From: Candidatus Ryanbacteria bacterium | Lineage (GTDB): Bacteria > Patescibacteriota > Minisyncoccia > Ryanbacterales > GWA2-47-10b | Length of the DNA stretch: 6,386 bases | Assembly: GCA_943354465.1 (NCBI GenBank) | Contig: CALRCC010000031.1 | Coordinates: 1-6,386 of the forward strand | Direction: 5' to 3' | Shown: positions 1 to 4,697 of the stretch, in pieces | Position numbering within the stretch: position 1 is the first letter of the stretch | How the letters are laid out: each line of letters begins with the position of its first letter | The notes under the pieces: model-generated | Databases searched by the model: none | Seen by the model: only the letters and a program-made list of their open reading frames with translations | What the model was told of the DNA's origin: nothing | Position numbers and translations under genes: made by a program

Positions 1-20
1 AATAATTTTTTTAAAAAACT

Positions 21-887
21 ATGCCTCCGAATCAAGTACGGAGAGATTCGCTGATCCGCACCATGAAGGGTGATGCGGAGCAATTACTACAGCGCGACCA
101 AGTGTCGTTTGCTGATATTTATGCGCAACAACAAAAATCTATTCGCGAAGGAAATTATCAACTGGCGCGACCGACAAATGCTCCTCGCCAAAATACCGCC
201 ACCCGCGTTCTAGGTGTTTTTCTTTTTATCATGCTGTTATTGGTTGCTAGTGGCAGTGGCTATTATTATTTTTTCATACTCAAAAATTCAAACACTATAC
301 CCGGAGACGACAAAATTAAAGATCCTGATTACGTAAGGCCGATCATAAACCCGCAAGTAACGTCCATCATAAAATTTCGCGAAGGCGATCGCACAGAACT
401 TTTTCAGGAACTTGAGCGCTTTGGCAGACAAAACGCTGACAATACATTTGTATATCTTCCAGTACTCGACGCAGACGCAAGCAAAAAATATTCGCTCACA
501 AGTCCAAAAGAATTTTTGGAAACGCTTGGCATATCTCCGCCATCTGGCGATTTTTATACAAACTTAACTGGCGAGTGGAACGCGTATTATTATGGAAGTG
601 ATCTTGTTTTTATTTTTAAAATAAAAAATGAAAGCACTGTACGAGGAGTAATGTTTTCATGGGAGCAAACACTGATGAGACAATTTATTCCAGTCTTGCG
701 CGAGCGTGATCCTGGTATCGTTGAATTTCGCGATATTATTATACGCAACACTGACGCGCGCGTTGGCAACTACGGCGATGCTTCTCGCCATATTGTTGGC
801 TATAGTATCGCTGGTAAAGAATACTTGATTATAGCGTCGTCAGAGCGATCTCTAAAAGCAACGATTGAACGACTAGTGGTACGGTGA
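21..887 (+). CDS. Uncharacterised single-pass membrane protein
   Basis: I do not recognise a named family. The 288-residue protein has a charged N-terminal segment of about 60 residues (containing LIRTMKGDAEQLLQ), one hydrophobic helix at about residues 63-87 followed by tyrosines and phenylalanines, then an outer domain of about 200 residues. With Arg62 before the helix and acidic residues after it (GDDKIKDPD), the positive-inside rule predicts a cytoplasmic N-terminus and an exported C-terminus. There is no catalytic motif and no cysteine in the outer domain, which alternates predicted strands and helices (for example HIVGYSIAGKEYLIIASS near the end). A stop at 12-14 in the same frame limits the start. 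ATG 21 is used, and ATG 63 (residue 15) is an alternative; neither has a Shine-Dalgarno sequence. The gene ends in tandem TGA-TAA, 13 nt before the DksA-like gene, so co-transcription is likely. Function is unknown. Confidence 0.82.
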   Translation: MPPNQVRRDSLIRTMKGDAEQLLQRDQVSFADIYAQQQKSIREGNYQLARPTNAPRQNTATRVLGVFLFIMLLLVASGSGYYYFFILKNSNTIPGDDKIKDPDYVRPIINPQVTSIIKFREGDRTELFQELERFGRQNADNTFVYLPVLDADASKKYSLTSPKEFLETLGISPPSGDFYTNLTGEWNAYYYGSDLVFIFKIKNESTVRGVMFSWEQTLMRQFIPVLRERDPGIVEFRDIIIRNTDARVGNYGDASRHIVGYSIAGKEYLIIASSERSLKATIERLVVR

Positions 888-900
888 TAAACTATAAAAT

Positions 901-1254
901 ATGAATACAGCAAAATTTGAAAAACTTCTTCGCGAAGAAAAACAGCAGATTGAAGAGACATTATCATCGGTCGGTACAAAAAATCCTAAGATACCTGGCG
1001 ATTGGGAACCATCATATCCTGATCTAAATGTAGATCCGTCAGATCGCAATGATATGGCTGATGAAGTAGAAGAATTTGATAATGCGCTTGGAGTGGAGGT
1101 TGCGCTTGAAGAAAAATTGCGCGAGATTGATGCGGCACTTGATCGCATACCAACCGGTGATTTTGGCAAGTGTACAGTAGGAGGTGAGTACATAGACGAG
1201 GCACGACTTGAAGCAAACCCTGCCGCGAAAACCTGCATCAAACATTCTCAATAA
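901..1254 (+). CDS. DksA/TraR-type C4 zinc-finger-like protein with degenerate zinc ligands
   Basis: The 117-residue protein has the DksA/TraR arrangement: an N-terminal helix (FEKLLREEKQQIEETL), an acidic middle segment, a second helix at about residues 53-82 (ADEVEEFDNALGVEVALEEKLREIDAAL), and a C-terminal finger containing the family signature GDFGKC...I...RLEANPAA..C. DksA binds RNA polymerase through the secondary channel and alters promoter response, classically with ppGpp. In the standard finger four cysteines bind zinc (CxxC...CxxC). Here Cys91 and Cys112 remain, but the partners are Gly94 (C-T-V-G-G) and His115 (C-I-K-H), so at most a weak or altered site is left. The coiled-coil tip does not show a clear DksA-type D-x-x-D-x-A motif, although DMADE at 51-55 occupies a comparable acidic region. 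The family assignment is firm; activity as a transcription factor is inferred. The stop lies 3 nt before the comM start. Confidence 0.85.
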   Translation: MNTAKFEKLLREEKQQIEETLSSVGTKNPKIPGDWEPSYPDLNVDPSDRNDMADEVEEFDNALGVEVALEEKLREIDAALDRIPTGDFGKCTVGGEYIDEARLEANPAAKTCIKHSQ

Positions 1255-1257
1255 ATT

Positions 1258-2778
1258 GTGGCGACAAAAATTCACTCGGGACAAATTGTAGGATTAAAAG
1301 GATTCCAGATTGAAGTTGAGATTGATATGGTCCCTGGGCTTCACCGCTTATCAATAGTAGGCCTACCTGACAAAGCAGTGGAAGAGGCGCGAGAGCGAGT
1401 TTCCGCTGCTATAAAAAATTCTGGATTTCGTCCTCCGCAGAAAAAAAATAATCGTATCACTATAAATTTAGCGCCAGCCGATCTGCCAAAGGAGGGCGCT
1501 TTTTTTGATGTACCGATTGCTCTTGCCTATTTGGTTGAGTCTGGCCAGCTGAAATTTTTTACTGACAAAAAATTTTTTGTAGGAGAACTGGCGCTTGATG
1601 GCTCAACGCGACGTGTACGCGGGATTATTTCACTACTGTTATTGGCGCGTGAAAACAATTTTCTCGAAGCATATATACCAGAAGGCAACAGCGATGAAGC
1701 GTCGCTTGTTGACGGTATTAATATTTTTTCTATAAAACATTTTTCAGATTTAACTAAACATTTATCAGGAGAAAAAATAATAACACCGATCAAGCAAAAA
1801 TTATTTTTGCCAAAATCAGAGAACGTTGGGCTTGATCTGCGTGACATAAAAGGACAAGACTTTGCTAAACGCGGGCTTGAGATAGCGGCGGCTGGTAATC
1901 ATCATGTAGCATTAATAGGCCCACCAGGCACTGGTAAAACTTTGCTCGCGAGAGCTCTTGCGTCAGTACTTCCGCCTCTCTCATTTAATGAAGCGCTTGA
2001 TATAACTGCGATACATAGTGCCGCCGGTATTTTGCGTGAGGGCATCATAAACGAACGGCCATTTCGTAGTCCGCATCATACATCTTCGTATGTTTCACTA
2101 GTGGGAGGCGGTACTATACCGAGACCTGGAGAGGTAACTTTGGCGCACAGAGGAGTTTTATTTCTTGATGAGTTTCCTGAATTTGATAGAAAAGTAATTG
2201 AAACATTGCGACAACCTCTAGAAGATCGCACTATATCTATTTCACGCGCAAAGGGCTCTATGATATTTCCGGCGCATATAATGTTAGTCGCCGCTATGAA
2301 TCCATGTCCGTGTGGAAACAAGGGCTCTACAAAAATTTGTATTTGTAATAACTCCGCGCTTGAACGCTACGCGCGCAGACTTTCAGGACCGATCATTGAT
2401 CGCATAGATATGTGGCTTGAAATGCCACAAGTAGCATACGATAAATTATCTTCTGATATTGAGACGGGAGAATCGTCTCAAACTGTCAGAGAGCGAGTAA
2501 CATTGGCGCGCGAAGTACAGAACGAACGATTTGGTAACGCGCGATATGCTGTTAATAGCGAGATGGCTCTACGCGATATAAAAACATACTGTGCACTTGG
2601 CGATACAGAAAAAAAACTTTTAGAAACTGCGACAAAACGATTGGACTTATCAGCGCGCGCGTATCATCGCGTACTAAAAGTCTCGCGAACAATAGCGGAT
2701 CTTGCCACATCAAAAAATATAAAAAAAGAACATTTATTAGAAGCATTACAGTACCGCCCCAAAAAAGATTTGTTTTAG
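1258..2778 (+). CDS. comM: ComM/YifB-family AAA+ ATPase (Mg-chelatase-like, competence-associated)
   Basis: This is a complete 506-residue member of the YifB/ComM family, which is normally about 500 residues. ComM is a hexameric helicase that promotes branch migration when incoming DNA is integrated during natural transformation. Visible domains are an N-terminal Lon-protease-like ChlI domain (residues about 18-140, with LSIVGLPDKAVEEARERV and INLAPADLPKEG), an AAA+ core with Walker A GPPGTGKT at 221-228 and Walker B VLFLDE at 300-305, a CPCG element at 350-353 with a second pair C361/C363 (a putative metal knot), the GPIIDRIDMWLE segment, and a C-terminal lid with LSARAYHRVLKVSRTIADL at about 464-482. 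The start is GTG 1258, 3 nt after the previous stop, because the family's conserved N-terminus begins there; no Shine-Dalgarno is visible. The last eight codons, the stop and 6 nt beyond it form the first copy of a 33-bp direct repeat. Confidence 0.95.
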   Translation: MATKIHSGQIVGLKGFQIEVEIDMVPGLHRLSIVGLPDKAVEEARERVSAAIKNSGFRPPQKKNNRITINLAPADLPKEGAFFDVPIALAYLVESGQLKFFTDKKFFVGELALDGSTRRVRGIISLLLLARENNFLEAYIPEGNSDEASLVDGINIFSIKHFSDLTKHLSGEKIITPIKQKLFLPKSENVGLDLRDIKGQDFAKRGLEIAAAGNHHVALIGPPGTGKTLLARALASVLPPLSFNEALDITAIHSAAGILREGIINERPFRSPHHTSSYVSLVGGGTIPRPGEVTLAHRGVLFLDEFPEFDRKVIETLRQPLEDRTISISRAKGSMIFPAHIMLVAAMNPCPCGNKGSTKICICNNSALERYARRLSGPIIDRIDMWLEMPQVAYDKLSSDIETGESSQTVRERVTLAREVQNERFGNARYAVNSEMALRDIKTYCALGDTEKKLLETATKRLDLSARAYHRVLKVSRTIADLATSKNIKKEHLLEALQYRPKKDLF

Positions 2779-2784
2779 AGCTAG
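2752..2784 (+). repeat. 33-bp direct repeat, copy 1 (comM 3' end; att-like)
   Basis: The copy begins TACCGCCCCAAAAAAGATT and ends TGTTTTAGAGCTAG, and is identical over 33 bp to 3281-3313. It encodes the last eight residues of ComM (YRPKKDLF), its TAG stop, and AGCTAG. Because it is coding sequence here and non-coding in copy 2, this copy is the natural source. The two copies are offset by 529 bp and flank hicBA. This resembles attL/attR of an element that integrates into a gene end and rebuilds it, but no integrase is present in the window. Confidence 0.92.
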
Positions 2785-2790
2785 CAGTAT

Positions 2791-2820
2791 TTGCCTCTTA
2801 TGGCGTTATCATGATATACA
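2791..2820 (+). promoter_or_regulatory. Putative sigma-70 promoter of hicBA (-35 TTGCCT, -10 TATACA)
   Basis: TTGCCT at 2791-2796 and TATACA at 2815-2820 are separated by 18 bp. Transcription would be expected to start near 2827, which is the second in-frame ATG of hicB, so a leaderless mRNA is plausible. Moderate match to consensus. Confidence 0.45.
2807..2816. promoter_or_regulatory. 10-bp palindrome overlapping the hicBA -10 region (possible operator)
   Basis: TATCATGATA is a perfect 10-bp palindrome that overlaps the start of the proposed -10 element. HicB or HicAB complexes usually repress their own promoter, so this is a reasonable operator position. However, this HicB seems to lack a separate DNA-binding domain, and a palindrome this short in AT-rich DNA can arise by chance. 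Confidence 0.25.
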
Positions 2821-3051
2821 ATGCTTATGACTCAAACTCTTCCAATTGTCATACGCAAGGAAGGCAAGTGGTTCGTCGCTGAAGCGCCTTTTTTGGGCGT
2901 AGTAAGCCAGGGAAAGACTGTCGAAACTGCAAAAAAGAACATCAAAGAAGCGGTGGAACTCTATCTTGAAGATAGTCCTGAAACAAAAAGAGCTTTGAGA
3001 GAAGAGTTCTCAAGTGCACCATTTCTTACAACACTCGAGGTTCGTGTCTAA
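2821..3051 (+). CDS. hicB: HicB-family antitoxin (short form)
   Basis: The 76-residue protein matches the N-terminal HicB/UPF0150 domain: strand LPIVIRKEGKWFVAEAPFLGVVSQGKT, then the helix VETAKKNIKEAVELYLED, and the terminal strand PFLTTLEVRV. This partial RNase-H-like fold binds and blocks HicA. The protein stops where longer HicB proteins continue into a helix-turn-helix or ribbon-helix-helix domain, so neutralisation is expected but direct DNA binding is doubtful. The start may be ATG 2821 or ATG 2827; the second gives MTQTLPIV, and a start there would coincide with the predicted transcription start. Neither has a Shine-Dalgarno. The gene overlaps the hicA start by 8 nt. The antitoxin-first order is the reverse of E. 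coli hicAB but is known in this family. Family assignment is confident; function is inferred from the family and the hicA partner. Confidence 0.88.
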   Translation: MLMTQTLPIVIRKEGKWFVAEAPFLGVVSQGKTVETAKKNIKEAVELYLEDSPETKRALREEFSSAPFLTTLEVRV

Positions 3052-3274
3052 AACATTTTCAGGTAAAACCATTGTTCATATCCTAGAAAAATATTTTGGT
3101 TTTGACTATATCTCAACGCGCGGCGACCATGTAAAGTTGCGTCGTGTAGTTAGTGGGAAAGCGTTTACCACTATAATCCCTCTTCACGCTGAACTCGCGC
3201 AAGGTACGCTCAGTGGTATTTTAAAACTTGCAAATATTAGCAAGAAAGAGTTTTTGGAAATTGTACAGAAGTAA
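3044..3274 (+). CDS. hicA: HicA-family mRNA interferase toxin
   Basis: With start GTG 3044 the protein has 76 residues, normal for HicA: MSKTFSGKTIVHILEKYFGF, then ISTRGDHVKLRR, TTIIPLHAELAQGTLSGILKLANI and SKKEFLEIV. This is the double-stranded-RNA-binding-like fold of HicA/YcfA toxins, ribosome-independent ribonucleases that cut mRNA. The catalytic histidine is His29 in G-D-H, where most relatives have G-S-H. The GTG start overlaps the hicB stop (GTGTCTAA, 3044-3051), suggesting translational coupling; GAGG at 3037-3040 sits only 3 nt upstream. An earlier in-frame GTG at 3014 would add ten residues (MHHFLQHSRF) that do not look like the family N-terminus, so it is rejected. No terminator follows; the second 33-bp repeat begins 6 nt after the stop. 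All key residues are present, so an active toxin is likely. Confidence 0.87.
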   Translation: MSKTFSGKTIVHILEKYFGFDYISTRGDHVKLRRVVSGKAFTTIIPLHAELAQGTLSGILKLANISKKEFLEIVQK

Positions 3275-3280
3275 ATTGTA

Positions 3281-3313
3281 TACCGCCCCAAAAAAGATTT
3301 GTTTTAGAGCTAG
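3281..3313 (+). repeat. 33-bp direct repeat, copy 2 (stranded comM 3' end)
   Basis: Identical over 33 bp to 2752-2784, including the former comM TAG stop, but here preceded by hicA and 7 nt of spacer rather than coding sequence. It ends 2 nt before the -35 element of the orphan promoter. The sequence right after it (TATTGACA) partly resembles that after copy 1 (CAGTATTTGCC), sharing TATT once a 3-nt gap is allowed. Confidence 0.92.
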
Positions 3314-3315
3314 TA

Positions 3316-3344
3316 TTGACAAATAGATGTAGAGGTGCTATACT
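3316..3344 (+). promoter_or_regulatory. Strong sigma-70-type promoter of an orphan transcript
   Basis: TTGACA at 3316-3321 (perfect -35) and TATACT at 3339-3344 (one mismatch to TATAAT) are separated by the optimal 17 bp. This is the best promoter in the window. The expected start is about 3351. A second TATACT at 3348-3353 repeats the -10 word but lacks a well-placed -35. No convincing protein gene follows; the next landmark is the terminator at 3471-3506. Confidence 0.8.
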
Positions 3345-3360
3345 GTGTATACTAAATGGG

Positions 3361-3459
3361 CTTTAGAAAAGCCAATAATTTACTCAGACATATCCAGCAA
3401 GATTTTTTTCGATTGGCTGTTCAGATCATCTGTTAGACAAGTTATTGGTTTCTCTAAAG
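3361..3459 (+). repeat. Long imperfect inverted repeat (18-nt arms) within the candidate RNA
   Basis: The arms 3361-3378 and 3442-3459 match in 17 of 18 positions counting one G-U pair, with a 63-nt interior. It could also be read as terminal inverted repeats of a tiny non-autonomous element of about 99 bp, but no flanking target duplication is seen (GGG before, TTT after), and its position exactly between promoter and terminator favours an RNA helix. Confidence 0.75.
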
Positions 3460-3470
3460 TTTTAATGAAT

Positions 3471-3506
3471 AAAAAAACTCCCTCGCAACTGCGTGGGAGT
3501 TTTTTT
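3471..3506. terminator. Strong bidirectional intrinsic terminator
   Basis: Seven A, then CTCCC-T-CGC-AACT-GCG-T-GGGAG, then seven T. CTCCC/GGGAG and CGC/GCG pair around one T-T mismatch with an AACT tetraloop, and the A and T tracts are also complementary. Because the tracts are symmetric it can work on both strands: ending the + strand small RNA (and any hicBA read-through), and the - strand LysM-M23 gene whose stop is at 3524-3526. Confidence 0.93.
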
Positions 3507-3523
3507 ATTTTAACTAAATATTT

Positions 3524-4555
3524 CTAGAAAGGATTTTTGGCACCGCGAATTTCAAAGTGGATATGATTGCCAGTTGATTTGCCAGTTGACCCCACCGCGC
3601 CCAAATCTTGACCCTGTCCAACTGACTGTCCTACAGAAACACGGATGGCGCTCATGTGTGCGTAGAGTGTCTGCGTACCATTGGCATGTGCGATAACAAT
3701 ATAATTTCCGTATCCGCCGTTCCAACCGGCGCCTCGCGCGATGATCACTGTACCAGCAGCTGACGCGCGTATCTGCGTGCCACGCGGAGCTGCGATATCA
3801 ACGCCGTTATATCCGTGGATACCACGCGTGCGCGTACCGCCAGCGAAAGGACGCAAATAATAACCAACAATTTCAGGGCCACTACCTCGAACGATTGCGG
3901 TTCGCGAAGGCGCTGATGACGGCGCTGATATCTCTGTGACTTCACCGTCAGGCACGAGAACAATCGCGCCAACTTCAAGCGCACCTTTTGGATCCAAGTC
4001 ATTGAAGTCTATGATGTCGTCTGGGTCGCCCCCATATTTTTTGGCGATTGATGCGATCGTCTCACCATTTTTTATGGTATGTTTTACGCCAGACACTGGC
4101 AAAATTACAAGCACCTCTCCTTCTTTGATTTTACTGCCTTTAGAAATATTATTTGCCCAGCGAATTGTCTGCTCTGATACATCAAATGTTTTCGCGATAA
4201 GCGCGAGCGTATCACCTCTGCGCACAGTATATGTAGAAATTTTATATGAGATGCTACTCTCAACTGCTTCCGCCACATTGCCCATTGGTCCTACTGATGC
4301 CGCGATGGCAGTATCACCAACAATCTGCGTATCAATTTGATTTGGATTCACTGGCGATTCAGATGACAAAAATGGAAATGGCTTTTGTGCTGTATCTGAT
4401 ATCGGCTCTAATTGTTCACGAGGGATCTCATCAGCATTTGAAACTCCAAAAAAATTTTTGAAAAAATCTCCTAAGCTAAACGCAAATACAGGAATAGGCG
4501 CGGCGATGATAGTCGCTACCACGAGAACAAAAAGCTTACGTGAGAGTGGATTCAT
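3524..4555 (-). CDS. Secreted cell-wall hydrolase: two LysM domains plus M23 (LytM-type) metallopeptidase
   Basis: The 343-residue protein starts with a signal peptide (basic MNPLSRK, hydrophobic core, probable cleavage after VFA at residue 25) and a low-complexity linker. LysM 1 spans about 108-153 (YTVRRGDTLALIAKTFDVSE) and LysM 2 about 158-202 (HTIKNGETIASIAKKYG); these bind peptidoglycan glycan. The C-terminal M23 domain spans about 225-343 and would cleave peptide cross-links. Asp253, His300 (LYAHM), His331 and His333 (HIHFEIR) match the zinc and catalytic residues. The first zinc ligand is odd: the family's HxGxD reads Y249-N-G-V-D here, and the nearest histidine, His247, lies two residues early. 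The family is certain; whether it is a fully active endopeptidase or an activator is open. Likely roles are growth, division or, in an episymbiont, acting on a host wall. No Shine-Dalgarno precedes ATG (complement of 4553-4555). Confidence 0.93.
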   Translation of the reverse strand: MNPLSRKLFVLVVATIIAAPIPVFAFSLGDFFKNFFGVSNADEIPREQLEPISDTAQKPFPFLSSESPVNPNQIDTQIVGDTAIAASVGPMGNVAEAVESSISYKISTYTVRRGDTLALIAKTFDVSEQTIRWANNISKGSKIKEGEVLVILPVSGVKHTIKNGETIASIAKKYGGDPDDIIDFNDLDPKGALEVGAIVLVPDGEVTEISAPSSAPSRTAIVRGSGPEIVGYYLRPFAGGTRTRGIHGYNGVDIAAPRGTQIRASAAGTVIIARGAGWNGGYGNYIVIAHANGTQTLYAHMSAIRVSVGQSVGQGQDLGAVGSTGKSTGNHIHFEIRGAKNPF

Positions 4556-4586
4556 AGTTGTTCTAAATTAAAAAAATAGCGATTTC

Positions 4587-4606
4587 TATGTATGCGAATC
4601 TACATA
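4587..4606. promoter_or_regulatory. Inverted repeat TATGTA-N8-TACATA in the divergent intergenic region
   Basis: TATGTA (4587-4592) and TACATA (4601-4606) form perfect 6-bp half-sites around TGCGAATC, 32 bp upstream of the hydrolase start and 91 bp upstream of the helicase start. The geometry suits a dimeric regulator, or the half-sites may simply overlap the - strand promoter region. No regulator is encoded nearby, and chance cannot be excluded in AT-rich DNA. Nothing else with a clear identity is seen in the 142-bp gap besides the helicase promoter. Confidence 0.25.
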
Positions 4607-4661
4607 AATCATCGGATCTTTGAGCAAGGCTGACTTTATTATTTTACCCTATTTTGATCAT

Positions 4662-4691
4662 TTACTCAAGGACTTGCCAATGAGATATACT
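4662..4691 (+). promoter_or_regulatory. Putative promoter of the UvrD/PcrA helicase gene (-10 TATACT)
   Basis: TATACT at 4686-4691 is a good -10; TTACTC at 4662-4667 with an 18-bp spacer is a weak -35. The predicted transcription start, about 7 nt past the -10, falls on ATG 4698, giving a leaderless message. This promoter would lie inside the coding region if the alternative ATG 4680 were used, so it bears on the start choice. Confidence 0.45.
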
Positions 4692-4697
4692 CAACCA

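Larger units (their letters stand above)
2752..3313 (+). mobile_element. Putative repeat-bounded hicBA cassette inserted at comM 3' end
   Basis: Two perfect 33-bp direct repeats bracket 496 bp that contain only a HicB/HicA toxin-antitoxin pair and its promoter. The left copy completes comM; the right copy is stranded outside any gene, just upstream of an unrelated promoter. This is the footprint expected from integration at, or duplication of, the comM 3' end, with the cargo selfishly maintained by the toxin-antitoxin pair. No transposase, integrase or terminal inverted repeats are visible, so it would have to be mobilised in trans or be a one-off duplication by illegitimate recombination. 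The repeat is certain; mobility is inferred. Confidence 0.4.
3351..3506 (+). ncRNA. Candidate structured small RNA, about 156 nt
   Basis: A near-consensus promoter, about 110 nt of self-complementary sequence and a strong intrinsic terminator follow one another with no credible gene between them. The 5' arm CTTTAGAAAAGCCAATAA (3361-3378) pairs with TTATTGGTTTCTCTAAAG (3442-3459) over 18 positions with one mismatch and one G-U; three further pairs (3379-3381 with 3439-3441) extend the helix inward, and three G-U pairs could extend it outward. Inside, CT/AG plus CAGA/TCTG (3383-3388 with 3429-3436, TT bulge) and CAGC/GCTG (3395-3398 with 3416-3419) continue a rod. G-U pairs favour an RNA structure over a DNA inverted repeat. 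It does not show recognisable tmRNA, SRP RNA, RNase P or riboswitch signatures. A rod with bulges recalls 6S RNA, but it is shorter and the identity is unproven. Two small reading frames overlap it and are considered unlikely. Confidence 0.6.

Noticed and set aside
873..1284. Several - strand frames of 76-122 codons opposite the DksA-like gene
   Set aside because: They are antisense shadows of a clearly recognised gene, serine/leucine-rich with no domain features.
2772..2784. GTTTTAGAGCTAG resembles the start of the Streptococcus pyogenes-type CRISPR repeat/guide scaffold, and occurs twice
   Set aside because: Copy 1 is the coding end of comM plus 6 nt. There are only two copies, 529 bp apart with a toxin-antitoxin pair between, no spacers and no cas genes. 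The 13-nt match is taken as coincidence.
3014..3043. Upstream GTG start for hicA
   Set aside because: The ten added residues are just hicB coding sequence read in another frame; family N-termini match the GTG at 3044.
3356..3436. 26-codon ATG frame (MGFRKANNLLRHIQQ...) soon after the orphan promoter
   Set aside because: It would be near-leaderless and is not impossible, but it is very short, has no Shine-Dalgarno, and its sequence is explained by the base-paired arms. Only conservation in relatives could rescue it.
3361..3459. Miniature transposable element with terminal inverted repeats
   Set aside because: No target-site duplication is seen, and the arms lie exactly between a promoter and a terminator with G-U pairs, so an RNA helix explains them better.
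3345..3527. 60-codon GTG reading frame (MYTKWALEKP...)
   Set aside because: It begins next to the -10 element before the likely transcription start, runs through both arms of the RNA helix and the whole terminator, and overlaps the end of the convergent gene. No family resemblance.
3745..4461. Frames of 71-134 codons overlapping the LysM-M23 gene on either strand
   Set aside because: They are shadows of a gene with signal peptide, two LysM domains and an M23 domain in the correct frame.
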